Positions 11,850 through 22,311 of a stretch of 64,000 nt of DNA are shown here, piece by piece. The position numbers and the translations under genes were made by a program. The notes under the pieces are model-generated. The model worked only from the letters and a program-made list of their open reading frames with translations. It searched no databases and was not told where the DNA came from. Numbering within the stretch: position 1 is the stretch's first letter; the number at the start of each line of letters is the position of its first letter. Origin of the DNA: Bactericera cockerelli (Eukaryota > Arthropoda > Insecta > Hemiptera > Triozidae); contig CM044957.1 in NCBI GenBank assembly GCA_024516035.1, forward strand, positions 20,092,676-20,156,675, read 5' to 3'.

Positions 11850-14800
11850 ATGAACACTAACAATATTAAAAATATTGTCCAGTGGAACATTAACGGACTT
11901 CGTGTACATCTCGATGATATAAAATGTCTAGTAAACAAATACTCTCCCCTGATAGTTTGTTTACAGGAAAGCCATCTGACTCCTAAAGACAATCCGGTTT
12001 TGAAAAATTATGTTTTACATAGACTTGATTTCACAGGTGGGAGAATTGCTTGCGGGGGGGTCTGTACGTTTGTACATAATTCCTGTTTTTCCCAAACCTT
12101 CAATATTACATCTCCTTTCCAATGTATTGCAGTGCAAGTAAAATTTCCTGACGTATCCCAACTTGTGTGCATCTGCAATGTCTATTTCCCTCCCAATGTT
12201 CAGTTTTCTGATACAGACCTTAATAATATAAAAAATCAATTGAAATCTCCTTTCATTATTTTAGGAGATTTCAATGCTCATAACCCTCTATGGGGTAGTA
12301 CCTTACTGGAAAATAAAGGTAAGGAAGTAGAAAAATTTATTCTCACGAACTCTGATACTCACTTACTGAATAATGGTTCTCCTACCCATTATAACCTTTC
12401 TTACCTTACCCATTCCTCTATTGATCTCTCTTTCTCCTCAACTTGTTTATATCCTGATATTAATTGGAAAGTGACTGATGATTTATACAACTCTGACCAC
12501 TATCCCATTATCTTGTCCTATGAAGCTCCTATTCCTTTACCTCTTCCCATGCATGACCCCCCAAAAATTTGGAATTATGATAGGGCAGATTGGGATATGT
12601 TTAAAAGCAAAATAAACTTTGATTTTGAGTTATTGGACCATACTGATATTAATATTGATATTGATGGCATATTAACTCGTATGAATAACCATATTTTACA
12701 AGTCGCCCAGGAAACTATACCTTTAAAAAAAATTCCCTGCGGTAAACTACCTATACCCTGGTGGGATACCGAATTACATAATTTGATTAAAAAACGAAGA
12801 AAAGCACTAAGAAATTTACAAAGAAACCCCTCAATTGATAATAAAATTGCTTTTAAAAAAGCTAGGGCTGTCGCTCGCAAAAATATGATAGTAAAAAGAC
12901 GTGATGGTTGGGAAAAATTTGTTTCCTCAATCGATCACTCAATCACCCCGAGTGAAATGTTTTTCAAAATGAATAAACTTCGCGGTAAGTACAGTCCACG
13001 CCATATAAGCGCATTACAAGTTTCTGACGACCCATCCAATTTATTGTTCGATTCGAAAGATATTTCTAATAAACTTGGTGAACATTTCTCGTCAGTTTCG
13101 TCCGACGAAAATTTTTCTCCATCATTTCTAGAGCATAAAAATAATTGTGAAAATGAGCCCTTGATTTTAAATTTTGACAATAATAATAATTATAATTCTC
13201 CAATTACCTTTAAAGAATTACTTATTACTCTAAGAACATGCTCATCTAAAGCTTCCGGGCCTGATGGGGTATCTTTTTTTCTCTTGAAAAACTTGCCCAA
13301 TAACGCCCTTGAAAAGCTTTTGAGCATTTACAATTATGTATGGTTGAACGGAAAATTTCCAAATAGCTGGCGAGATGCCTTAATATTACCTATTTTAAAA
13401 CCAGGTAAAAATAAAGTTATTGCTTCAAATTATAGACCAATATCTTTGATTAATTGTAGTAGCAAGGTCTTAGAAAAAATTGTAAATAAGCGACTTTCAT
13501 ACCATTTAGAAAACAATAATTTACTAAATTCTTTTCAAAGTGGTGGTCGCTGTAAGCGATCCACTATTGATAACTTAGCCTATTTAGACCATGTTGTTAG
13601 TTCTGGATTTGTCAGGAAGGAGTGCACTTTAGCTCTCTATCTTGACATCCAGAAAGCTTTCGACTGTACATGGAGGTTTAAGGTACTTAAAAATCTGTTA
13701 TCTCTAGGAATTAATGGTTACATCCTTCGGTATCTCCAGAATTTCATGAGAGATAGGCGAATAACCGTTAAGTGCAATAATCAACTTTCTTCGTCTTTTT
13801 CTCTTAAGAACGGTATAATCCAAGGATCCAGCTTATCGCCGATCCTGTTCATTGTGTTTATGAATGACCTGTTTTCAGTGATTAAACTTCCTGTAAGAAG
13901 TTTATTATTTGTTGATGACTTATTGATAATGCTAAGAGGGAAAGATATGGCAAGCATGCAAGCCACGATGCAGTCTTCCCTTTCGAGTCTAGAAATATGG
14001 GCTAAATCCAATGGTATCACCTTTTCGACTGATCCTTCCAAATCAGTTTGTTTAAATTTTAATAGATATAGGCGTCCCACTAACCCCGTTTTATCATATG
14101 CGGGAGAAAGACTAAAATTTTCTGATCACACTAAATTTTTAGGATTGATATGGGACTCCAAGTTAAATTGGAAACTCCACATTGATTATATCAAATCGAA
14201 GGCTCTTATTGCTTTAAATATGTTAAAAATGGTTGCTAATAAAAAGTGGGGTCTATGCCGTAAATCACTACATAGGTTCTACAATAGCTATATTCTACCC
14301 ATATTTGACTATGGAAGTACGGTTTACGGCTCCGCTAAGGATAATATAATTTTAAAATTAAACCCATCTCACCATGCAGGTATTCGTATTGTAACAGGTG
14401 CTATCAGGTCTAGCCCTGTACAGAGTTTATACATTGAATCTGGTATACCCCCCCTCTCAATAAGACGTGAAAAAATATTGTTAAACTATGTTACCAAAAT
14501 TAAAGCATCGACACAAAACCCTATGTACAAAATTATTTTCAACGACTACAATATTGAGTACGACTTATTTGGTAAGAAACCAATACCTTTAGCTGTCCGA
14601 GCTAAGCAAATCCAACCATTTTATGACACTCTCAGCCAATCGTCAGTGATACCTTACAGCCAGAACTTACCACCTTGGTCATCACATATGCCAAAAGTCG
14701 ATTTCTCTTTATCGAAGGACAAGAAAACCGATACTTCCCCTGTTGTTTACCGTGCTCATTTCAATCAATTAATGAACTCGAAATATCCTAATCATGTATT

Positions 14801-15590
14801 GTGTTTTACAGATGGCTCAAAATCTCTTCATTCAACAAGCTGTGCTTTCAGTATAGATGGTGTTGTTTCGTCTTTTTCTCTCAACAAAGTTAATTCTATT
14901 TTTTCTGCAGAACTCCTCGCTATATTTCTTTGTTTGAAAGAAATTGCACGCAATAATACATCTTCTGGCACATTTGCTTTAATTAGCGACTCTTTAAGTG
15001 CTCTGTCAGCTATGAACAATATTTTATTTTCCGATCCCATTGTTTCTTTAATTTACACTCAATGGAAAAACCTTTTTGAGTTGGGCAAATTCGTTAATTT
15101 CTTGTGGTGCCCATCCCATTGTGGCATTGCCGGAAATGAAATTGTTGACACTGCTGCAAACCGTTCAAGCCATGCTTCTTCGGTCGATTTGTGTTCACCA
15201 GAAGATCTTAAACCTCTCATTAAGATTATTTGTAAAAATAATCTATACAAATTATGGGATGAAGTCCACCCTAATAATAAACTAAAAAAAATCAAACCTA
15301 CTACTGAATTGTGGAAATCAAGCCATAGATCGAAAAGATACGAAGAAGTGGTAATAACCAGAATGAGAATCGGCCATACCTTTATTACCCATGGCCACCT
15401 ATTCAAAAAAGAACCCCCTCCTCTTTGTCAATGTGGTGCTGCCCTTACGGTTGCACACCTCCTTGAATGTTCTATCTTTGCTCCTGCCCGTATCGATTTG
15501 TCCGCTATGCCATCGTTACGTGACGATATTAATGAAATTGACGCCCTGATACTATACCTGAAACGAATAAAATGCTACAGAAAAATTTAG
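11850..15590 (+). CDS. LINE ORF2 polyprotein: endonuclease, reverse transcriptase, RNase H
   Basis: Intact 1246-residue frame counted from the ATG at 11850, chosen because MNTNNIKNIVQWNINGL begins the endonuclease fold; an in-frame ATG at 11760 would add 30 residues read partly from an A-run. The apurinic-type endonuclease (about 5-225) shows LQESH, GDFNAHNP at 139-146 and the catalytic SDHYPI at 215-220. The reverse transcriptase (about 450-745) shows GPDG near 470, YRPISL, and FVDD at 687-690 where many LINEs have FADD. RNase H shows FTDGS with Asp 988, Glu 1021, Asp 1047 and the WCPSHCGIAGNE block at 1086-1097 followed by Asp 1100. A C-terminal C-x-C-x7-H-x3-C knuckle is at 1193-1207. The protein nicks target DNA and copies LINE RNA at the nick. 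All catalytic residues appear present, so it could still be functional in trans, but with no element promoter it depends on host read-through. Confidence 0.95.
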   Translation: MNTNNIKNIVQWNINGLRVHLDDIKCLVNKYSPLIVCLQESHLTPKDNPVLKNYVLHRLDFTGGRIACGGVCTFVHNSCFSQTFNITSPFQCIAVQVKFPDVSQLVCICNVYFPPNVQFSDTDLNNIKNQLKSPFIILGDFNAHNPLWGSTLLENKGKEVEKFILTNSDTHLLNNGSPTHYNLSYLTHSSIDLSFSSTCLYPDINWKVTDDLYNSDHYPIILSYEAPIPLPLPMHDPPKIWNYDRADWDMFKSKINFDFELLDHTDINIDIDGILTRMNNHILQVAQETIPLKKIPCGKLPIPWWDTELHNLIKKRRKALRNLQRNPSIDNKIAFKKARAVARKNMIVKRRDGWEKFVSSIDHSITPSEMFFKMNKLRGKYSPRHISALQVSDDPSNLLFDSKDISNKLGEHFSSVSSDENFSPSFLEHKNNCENEPLILNFDNNNNYNSPITFKELLITLRTCSSKASGPDGVSFFLLKNLPNNALEKLLSIYNYVWLNGKFPNSWRDALILPILKPGKNKVIASNYRPISLINCSSKVLEKIVNKRLSYHLENNNLLNSFQSGGRCKRSTIDNLAYLDHVVSSGFVRKECTLALYLDIQKAFDCTWRFKVLKNLLSLGINGYILRYLQNFMRDRRITVKCNNQLSSSFSLKNGIIQGSSLSPILFIVFMNDLFSVIKLPVRSLLFVDDLLIMLRGKDMASMQATMQSSLSSLEIWAKSNGITFSTDPSKSVCLNFNRYRRPTNPVLSYAGERLKFSDHTKFLGLIWDSKLNWKLHIDYIKSKALIALNMLKMVANKKWGLCRKSLHRFYNSYILPIFDYGSTVYGSAKDNIILKLNPSHHAGIRIVTGAIRSSPVQSLYIESGIPPLSIRREKILLNYVTKIKASTQNPMYKIIFNDYNIEYDLFGKKPIPLAVRAKQIQPFYDTLSQSSVIPYSQNLPPWSSHMPKVDFSLSKDKKTDTSPVVYRAHFNQLMNSKYPNHVLCFTDGSKSLHSTSCAFSIDGVVSSFSLNKVNSIFSAELLAIFLCLKEIARNNTSSGTFALISDSLSALSAMNNILFSDPIVSLIYTQWKNLFELGKFVNFLWCPSHCGIAGNEIVDTAANRSSHASSVDLCSPEDLKPLIKIICKNNLYKLWDEVHPNNKLKKIKPTTELWKSSHRSKRYEEVVITRMRIGHTFITHGHLFKKEPPPLCQCGAALTVAHLLECSIFAPARIDLSAMPSLRDDINEIDALILYLKRIKCYRKI

Positions 15591-15656
15591 TTTGAAACGG
15601 AAACGGTGCGAAAGACCATATGCAGTTAAAGCACCTTAATTAAAAAAAAAAAAAAA
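15591..15656 (+). other. LINE 3' UTR and poly(A) tail
   Basis: Only about 50 bases separate the ORF2 stop from the A-tail. GGTGC and GCACC flank a roughly 20-base loop, a possible small stem that reverse transcriptase might recognise. No AATAAA signal is present before the tail. Confidence 0.6.
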
Positions 15657-15665
15657 CTCATTCCT
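15654..15665. repeat. Right target-site duplication of the LINE
   Basis: AAACTCATTCCT, identical to 10613-10624. The first base after the repeat differs between the two sides (T at 10625, C at 15666), which fixes the outer limit. Confidence 0.85.
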
Positions 15666-18600
15666 CAAATGCCAAGACAATTCAAGATTACAATATAAGG
15701 CTTATACATCACAATTGAACAATCATTTTAGATATGTATCAGATAAACTATTTACTGCCCCAATACTCAGATACTACCAATACAATGAGTCATTCCTATG
15801 TAGATGGATTACAAGTTAAAGGAAGTATGCATCTTCAAAAAAATTAAAATTAATTGAAAAAGTGCTAATATTTGTAAAACAAATACTGTTACTCTTTTTT
15901 TCGGCTATTTTACGCATAATTTTCTGAGAAGACCGCTAGATGAGATGCTAGTATAGTCATGTGCCAAGCCCAAATGATCTGTCCGGGGATTGAACTCCTG
16001 TGCCCTGTGCTAGGTTTAGTAGTATCATTGACACAGTGTTCAGATTGTTCTGATACTAACACGTAACACATGGGCTCATTTAAGAAGAATTAATTAAGGA
16101 CGTGTGTTCCAAGTATTAGAAATACCAAGAGTTAAACAATTTCGACCCCTAGTCCGTCCAGTTTAAAAAGGAGATAACCCTAATACGTTAAACGTGGTAT
16201 GATAGAATAATAGCAGTGTGTGTACAGGATACATAAGTGATATAATATATCTTAAACAACAGAAGACTTGATGAACCAATATCATATTCACCAGAAAAAA
16301 ATTAATTTAGCATGTAAGTAGCCGAAACATTAGGTATATATAATATATGGTTCCAACGAAGATGTTCCAATAGAGGCTAGTAAAATTAGCAAAACATGGA
16401 AACAAAGACTATAAAAAATTGTCATAAAAAATAAATGAACTGAAAGTTTGAAAGTTGTGAGTGAATTTTTTTAGAGCCGTTATTACATCATCGTAAAAAT
16501 AGAATGTAAAATATTATTCCAAGTCCAAGCAGGACATGTGAGAAAAAGCAATAAAGATAGTGGAAATTACCATATCGGTGCTTTTAGTAGGCCATTAGGG
16601 CCTCAACTAGAAATGTTTCCAAGTTGATGATCGAATTAGTAGGTATATGAAAAATATAAAAACTTAAGAGAAAATTTACAATAACCTATTATGCAGTACC
16701 TATTTGATCTTCTATCCGATTGAGTGGGAGCATCGCGGGCACAGCCTGTTATATTGTTACAGATTGATTGACAACAATGGTACATAATTATTCCATTGTA
16801 GTACAATAAGTAATCTTTAATATAATTCTGTGTGTGTGTGATGGTCGGGTGTAACCCGCTAATCTAGTCTATTAATAAAATCTAGATAGCATAGCATTAT
16901 CAAAAATTATTGGAACGTCAAAATAAATAGGTATTTTTGTGGATGTAGGTCAAGATATTTTATATGACATAAATTGATATTTTGAAAAATAAAAATTAAA
17001 GAACCTGAAATGTAACTAATCCATTATTGATCCACTTCATGATCCAGTAATCAATCATGATTAGTTGAGTATTATGAATCCAACGAGTTACTTAAAATTT
17101 ACAAGATAATGATGTAAAAAAGAAACAAGTATTACCATAGCAGGTAGCTGGCATAGTAAGATTATCGTTCAATATTAGGGATAAGTACATGTTTTAATAA
17201 TTTAAATGAACAATTTATTTATATTTACTATCAACAGAATAGTCTAGAACATAGTTTATTTCAATAAAATTCTTAACACTCTTGAAACCCTTAGAGGGCT
17301 CAGAACAACAATCTAACAATAAGACAGGCACTCAACACATCCCTCTCACAAAGAACTTGGTGAGAATAATCATCTTGTGAAATATGTGGGAAGAAAGCAC
17401 ACATACAAGTACCTACCTACTTTAAATAAGTAGAGTACTTGATAATCTTGATATGAATGAACATTGCTAAGTAATAATTATTATAACTATATTTTAAGTT
17501 TTTTGATTTCCGTTTATATTATATAAGACAGACCTAATATAATAATTATCTACTCAATATATGTAATTGTAATTATAAAACAATTGTAATTATAAAACAG
17601 ATGTTGACCTTACAATAGTTTGATCAACATCTAATTACTTATAATCACATCACACCAATAATAAAAGAAAAGCGAGAGGGAAAAGAGAAAATATAGAATT
17701 AAATGCATAACATTTTTTTGAGGAAGAAAGAAAGAGAGAAATATGAAGAGATTGACAGAATAAAATTATCAACTTTCACATAGTTTTCAATTATAGGTTA
17801 AGAATATCTTTGATAATGCGAATGAAACTGCTTTCACAATCAGAAAAAATAAAGAACTTCATTTAAGTTGGCATTATGTATGTATCTATTTGGAGGAATA
17901 AGTTTTGACATATTATTGTCCGACGGTAATTAGAAATTTTGTACTTGTCGAGCTACTAACCTAGGTACAAACATATTGATGTTTTTCAATAAATAATCAC
18001 AATGAATGGTATACTTCAAAAGTTTAAACAGAAAAGAAATTTCTTTAACCCTTATCTTGGCAATGTGTATATTTGGATACCATCAGTTTTTTTTACTCTA
18101 TATTGGCCAAAAATTAATCCTAAAGCATTTTTTCTTCCACAGAACATTTAAAATTATTTCAATTTTTAAACGCTTTATTTAAAGTGGCAGGATGGAGCTC
18201 TTCCATCCAACCATCCAATAATCATCTAACCATCCAATAATCATCCAACCATCCAATAATAAATTAAAAATTGAAATTCTCTGCCAAGATAAGGGTTAAA
18301 TATACTAGGTTTTAGTAAAGTAAGTTTATAAACCACACTAGACACAGAATATGAAAGAGGACGTCCATAGTTTCTATAACTAAGTAATCTAATGAAGTTC
18401 ATTTGTACTTTCTCAATCAGATCAGTAACAATATCCAAATTCCCTCAAACCTTAGAACAGTATTCCAAACGAGACCTTATGACTAAAGGTGTTAGTAAAT
18501 TGAATGAATAAACTGATAATAATTGAAATGAAATGAAAGAAATATGAATAAACTTAAAAACTTAAAATAGTTGGAAGAAGCATGTAGTTGTACGCAAGGA

Positions 18601-19055
18601 TGAAAATGTTAAACGAGTCGTAAATTAGTAGGTACTCGTAAAGACATAGTACAGTCGTAAAAAATGAATTGGCCATTAATTCATGTATAGGTTTTTTGCG
18701 AAATAGAAATATACCTACTACACACAGGAGAAATGAATGATTGAATTTAACGATAAAAAATAAATAAAAGGATATTATTGAGAATATTGAGGTAAGTCAT
18801 TCATTTTATACGTACAGTGCATTTAAATAATGCACTTTAGATGAAAAACATTTAAATAATCGTTAATAAAAAGAGTGAAAAGAAAAATCTCAATGGATAG
18901 AGCTAAAGCTGGGGGAAATGCTCTAATAAATTTTAATGAATTTGAACAGTTAATAGGAAAAGGAATATTATTATTATTAGGTATTATTTTTCTTCTTGAT
19001 ATCTAAATTATAAAAAATACTCAAATCTACAATTTAACGTACATATCAAAATACT
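15666..19055. other. Anonymous AT-rich sequence with minor repeats
   Basis: No gene is supportable. Minor items are a short TG run near 16831-16840, an 18-bp direct duplication (GTAATTATAAAACAATT) near 17566-17600, and three tandem copies of a roughly 20-bp CCATCCAATAATCAT unit at 18198-18262. A possible Helitron-like terminus lies at 16845-16863. Confidence 0.45.
16845..16863 (+). repeat. Possible Helitron-type 3' end
   Basis: CGGGT-GTA-ACCCG forms a 5-bp stem with a 3-base loop and is followed at once by CTAA then T. This is the same layout as the clear Helitron end at 34409-34428 (AGCGGGC-GTA-GCCCGCT, CTAG, T). No matching TC-starting 5' end was found upstream, so this may be an orphan end or chance. 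Confidence 0.3.
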
Positions 19056-19158
19056 AAATCAAGCTCGCCGGGAGGCGAGCGCTCGTCAAGTAGCGCCAGC
19101 CAGCCGGCCTATATTAACACGAAACAGAGTTTATATGTATTTTGTTTTATTGTTTTCG
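19056..19158 (+). repeat. GC-rich dispersed repeat, copy 1
   Basis: A block of about 100 bp starting CAAGCTCGCCGGGAGGCGAG and containing the palindrome GAGCGCTC, GTAGCGCCAG and ACACGAAACAGAG. A strongly similar copy in opposite orientation lies at 60864-60968, and GC content is far above the flanks. The family is not recognised. Confidence 0.75.
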
Positions 19159-19458
19159 CCCACTTCCCGCTAACTTTTATCAATTTTTATTTCAAATTCG
19201 TAATGAGACGCAAAAATAGATTGTGTTTCACGGAAGCGCGAGGTTCCTACGTACAGTTAAAGTCGTTTTCTGGCCACGCGTAAAATCTTGAATTTCATGA
19301 AATTATTCATACGGGTTTTTTTTTTCAGACCAATTTTCTGTCAAGGGTACAGCAACGTGTGCTTATCGTGGAAAGACGTGAGCTACGTTTTTGGATAGGG
19401 AATTTTTATTTCTGCATACCTTTTATAGTTTCAAGTATTTTTTTTTTATAGGGTAGGA

Positions 19459-19840
19459 GATATAGCCTTCTAAAATAAAATCGGAAAATTGCACAGAGCC
19501 GCCCCTGGTTATCTTGGAGCTGCGATTGTGGTATTTTTTGAAAGGCCTTATCATAGGAAAAAATATAAAAATATAACCAAAGTATCACACTGGACCAAAC
19601 TTGAGTTATAGTCTTTGAAAGGAATACTTATTATGGAGCCCAGAGCCGTCTATTGTTATCCTAAAGATGTATTTTTGGTGTTTTGAGAAAGGTCTAGTCA
19701 AAGGGAATGAGATTACTTAGTTTCAGATGGTTGAAACAAGTAGAAAAGTATTTAAAGCCCTCTAAAGGAATATCTATAATGAACCCTGGAGCCACGCCTA
19801 ATTATCCCACGTGGATGACTGAAGGTTCCTACTAAAGATC
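19459..19840. repeat. Degenerate tandem triplication, about 147-bp period
   Basis: Three related units share a CT(T/C)TAAA-type start, a GAGCC block at 19496, 19643 and 19789, a TTATCC/TTATCT block and, in two units, TTTTGAAAGG/TTTTGAGAAAGG followed by CAAAGG or CATAGG. Spacing is 147 and 146 bases. Units are strongly diverged. No coding capacity is seen. Confidence 0.55.
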
Positions 19841-20197
19841 TAACTACGCAAAATTATACTACGATGTAAATAAAATTTTAAAAAAATCAGCGACAGTGTG
19901 AGACATAAAAAGAAAAAAACTGATTTTATATTTATGAGAGTAACAACAAAAACTTCGCCTCACATAAAACTTCAATTAAGGATGGGAATCAATCGTCTTT
20001 GCTTCATCCAATCTGCCAACAGACGAGTTAGTCAGTGTGGAAATAATAGCGTTTTATAACTTCATTCAAAGATTTCTACATCAAGAGGTAAACTAGGTCT
20101 ATATTATGAGAAGTGTATAAAATATTGGCCAGTAAGAGGCAAAAATATTGATTAATGTAGATCAAATGATAAATATAATAAAATATTATGTATTGAG

Positions 20198-20350
20198 CAG
20201 TCTCTGTGGTCGTCGACTGGTGTAGGTAAAACACAAAGTTTGCAAGGTGACCTGAGTTCGAATCCCGGCTAGGTAGATTTTTTTTACTCTGTACTTTGGA
20301 TGTCCGGTATTCTCGTGAGAAAAAAAAACAGTAGTTGCTTGTTTGAGTCA
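20198..20350 (+). mobile_element. SINE family D, tRNA-headed copy
   Basis: Head begins CAGTCTCTGTGGTCGTCGAC and has a good B box, GAGTTCGAATCCC, followed by a T-rich tail with CTCTGTACTTTGGATGTCC and CTCGTGAGAAAAA. The tail is shared with the copy at 39325-39490. Not a tRNA gene: no complementary acceptor arms, and repeated. Confidence 0.7.
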
Positions 20351-20784
20351 ACCTTCTATGACCGTTTAATTCCGAACGAAGTGAGTATGGTTTAACTCGA
20401 TCAACATTGATTTGACACCATCTAATTATTATCCATCTACCTTTGTATGTAACGTGATATAAGTTGCATTTTTTGTCCAATCGAGCTGAAATTTTCAGAA
20501 TATTTTCAGGATATATGCTTGCCTATTAATTTATAATTATTAAATGTATATATCTAGTATAATTTCTCGCTTCTTCTGTTTATATCTACTGATTATGTTG
20601 AAATGACACCATGTTCAGCAACTCGAAGTTAGGCAAATATATGGGTCAACTTTCTTAGAGCCATAGTAAGAGGCAATTTCGGAACATATAATAATACTCG
20701 GCACTTTCCTTTCCCTCTTTATTTTACCAAGATCGAATTTCCATCTACCTACCATGTATGTACGTTTGTACGTAGGTTCAACAG

Positions 20785-21185
20785 GTACATAATATAATTA
20801 AAATTGTATTGTAAACATAACCACGAAACAGAGCTGTTGTCCGTTTTTTAACGAGTTCATTACTAATTTTTCAATACAAGGTTAAAACACTAGTTGATTA
20901 TTAATTAATTTTTGATAATAGATTTTATGATTAAATAGGTATGTTTTTTTTCTTCATTATTATATACTGGTTGAAGAGTTCCACAAAAGAAGCACCAATT
21001 ATCACACCAACCTCATTTTAAAACGATGGTGACCAGTTGATTGTATTTGGTTTTAACGTACTGATTTGAACTAGTCAGGACGGAGGGTTTTACCCTCCAT
21101 TCGCTGGGAATCGTTCCAGCTACCTACATTTACCTCACCCAGCCTGGGTAGGGCTGTGATTCCAGACTCACGTGTTTAGAGGGAA
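20785..21185 (-). mobile_element. SINE Y-containing repeat, headless copy
   Basis: Read on the minus strand from 21185 it matches 44750-45148 closely over about 400 bp: AAACACGTGAGTCTGGAATC, the shared SINE core, CCAGCGAATGGAGGGTAAAA, then a long unique-looking tail ending GTTTACAATACAATTTTAAT. The tRNA-like head is missing. The long tail shared by the two copies suggests that the SINE sits inside, or has become part of, a larger repeat. Confidence 0.75.
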
Positions 21186-21236
21186 AAAAAATAAATGCCA
21201 AAATAAATAAGTAAAAAGAAATAACACTAATGTCCT

Positions 21237-21295
21237 ACCTAAAGGACGGGGTTATTGCCTGTGGCAATCTCTTCCACCCAATCTCTTAAAAAAAT
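21237..21295 (-). repeat. SINE family E fragment
   Basis: GGGTTATTGCCTGTGGCAAT followed by CTCTTCCACCCAATCTCTTA matches the block at about 51603-51648 (GGGTTACTGCCTGGGGTAAT, TTCTTCCACCCAACTCTTTT). Only this portion of the family is present. Confidence 0.5.
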
Positions 21296-21304
21296 AATTT
21301 TATG

Positions 21305-21615
21305 GATATTACGCAGGACGTCCGACCCTGTATCTCATGAACGGCAAGTTATACATATAATTCACTGAAATTTATTGCAATGAAATTCTCTCAGTGAGAC
21401 CTTTAAAACAATATGTCACAAGACATATCATTCTATTTAAGATTTTAAAGTTGCTCCATGTCCAGCCTGACTGGGACACTGTAGGCAAATTTTATTTTTG
21501 GCTGAAAATTAATCCTCTTAAAAATAGAGGAATACGAATTTTTGCGTTTTTTTGATATTTTGAGTCGTTTTCGAGAAACCCAGGCCTAGGTGAGACTTTA
21601 TGGATGCCCTGTATA
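21305..21615 (+). repeat. Dispersed repeat X, copy 1
   Basis: Runs from ACGCAGGACGTCCGACCCTG to TGGATGCCCTGTATA and matches 44290-44565 over most of its length, with an extra segment near 21485-21540. Ends of the form ATACAGGG... suggest a DNA-transposon relative. No coding frame. Confidence 0.65.
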
Positions 21616-21668
21616 TAAATATAAATAGCCCTCAGGCGAGAGTCGATCATTACCTAATGTACTTATTG

Positions 21669-22149
21669 TAGAGATGGGTACGAGTAATTACTTTACTCAA
21701 AAAGTACCGGTTCTTGAGAGTAATTAGTATGTACTGGTTCTTATTTATAGAGTAATCAATTGCATGAAAAAAATAATTGTATTCTCGAAAGCTTTGTTTT
21801 TCTTTAATGCATAGTGCGTGATTCGTATTATAATGGTACAATCACTTACAATGGTACAAGAACCGATTTTTATACTCGTGAATCGAGTACCGGAACCGAG
21901 TACCGATTCTATGAAATACTCAGTAGTCGGTATAACACACCGGATCCGCGTACCGTACTGTGTACCGGTTTTATGAAATACTCGGTATTACACACCGGGA
22001 CCGAGTACCGACGTATCGTACATAGTAGCCGGGTACCGGTTCTATTAAATACTTGGTATTACACACTGTGGCCGGGTACGATACCGGTACCGGTTCTATG
22101 AAATACTCGGTATTACAAAATTACAATATTACCCAAATACCCATATCTA
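21669..22149. mobile_element. hAT-like MITE with internal minisatellite
   Basis: Left end TAGAGATGGGTACGAGTAAT and right end (as complement) TAGATATGGGTATTTGGGTA form imperfect terminal inverted repeats in the TAGAG-type style of hAT elements. Between about 21880 and 22125 lie four imperfect 55-70 bp units, each with a TACCGGTTCTATGAAATACT-like segment and many TACCGGT or GTACCG words. No convincing 8-bp target-site duplication was found, so the class is provisional. Confidence 0.45.
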
Positions 22150-22311
22150 GAACTGGGTATAGCAGAGAGAGGTACTGAATTGTTCCGATATTATCTATGA
22201 ATAATATTCAGGCTGTCGATATCCTAATATTTCTCTTTGTCTCGTAGAAACAAGTCTTCTATTTGAAACTTCTTTGTCTATTTGAAATCAATTAAATCAA
22301 AAAGTAGTGAT

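Larger units (their letters stand above)
10625..15656 (+). mobile_element. 5'-truncated I-group non-LTR retrotransposon
   Basis: A 5.03-kb insertion bounded by a 9-12 bp direct repeat and ending in poly(A) (15642-15656). It carries the 3' part of ORF1, a 573-bp inter-ORF region and a full-length ORF2. The RNase H domain after RT, QWNINGL at the start of the endonuclease and a C-terminal C-x-C-x7-H-x3-C motif place it in the I superfamily; a Nimb-like clade is possible but I cannot resolve it. The 5' UTR, internal promoter and N-terminal ORF1 are missing, the normal outcome of incomplete target-primed reverse transcription. With ORF2 unbroken and the duplication still exact, insertion was probably recent. 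Confidence 0.92.

Noticed and set aside
20198..20275. True tRNA gene at this and other tRNA-like heads
   Set aside because: No matching acceptor-stem halves or clean anticodon arm were found, and the heads are linked to repeated SINE tails.
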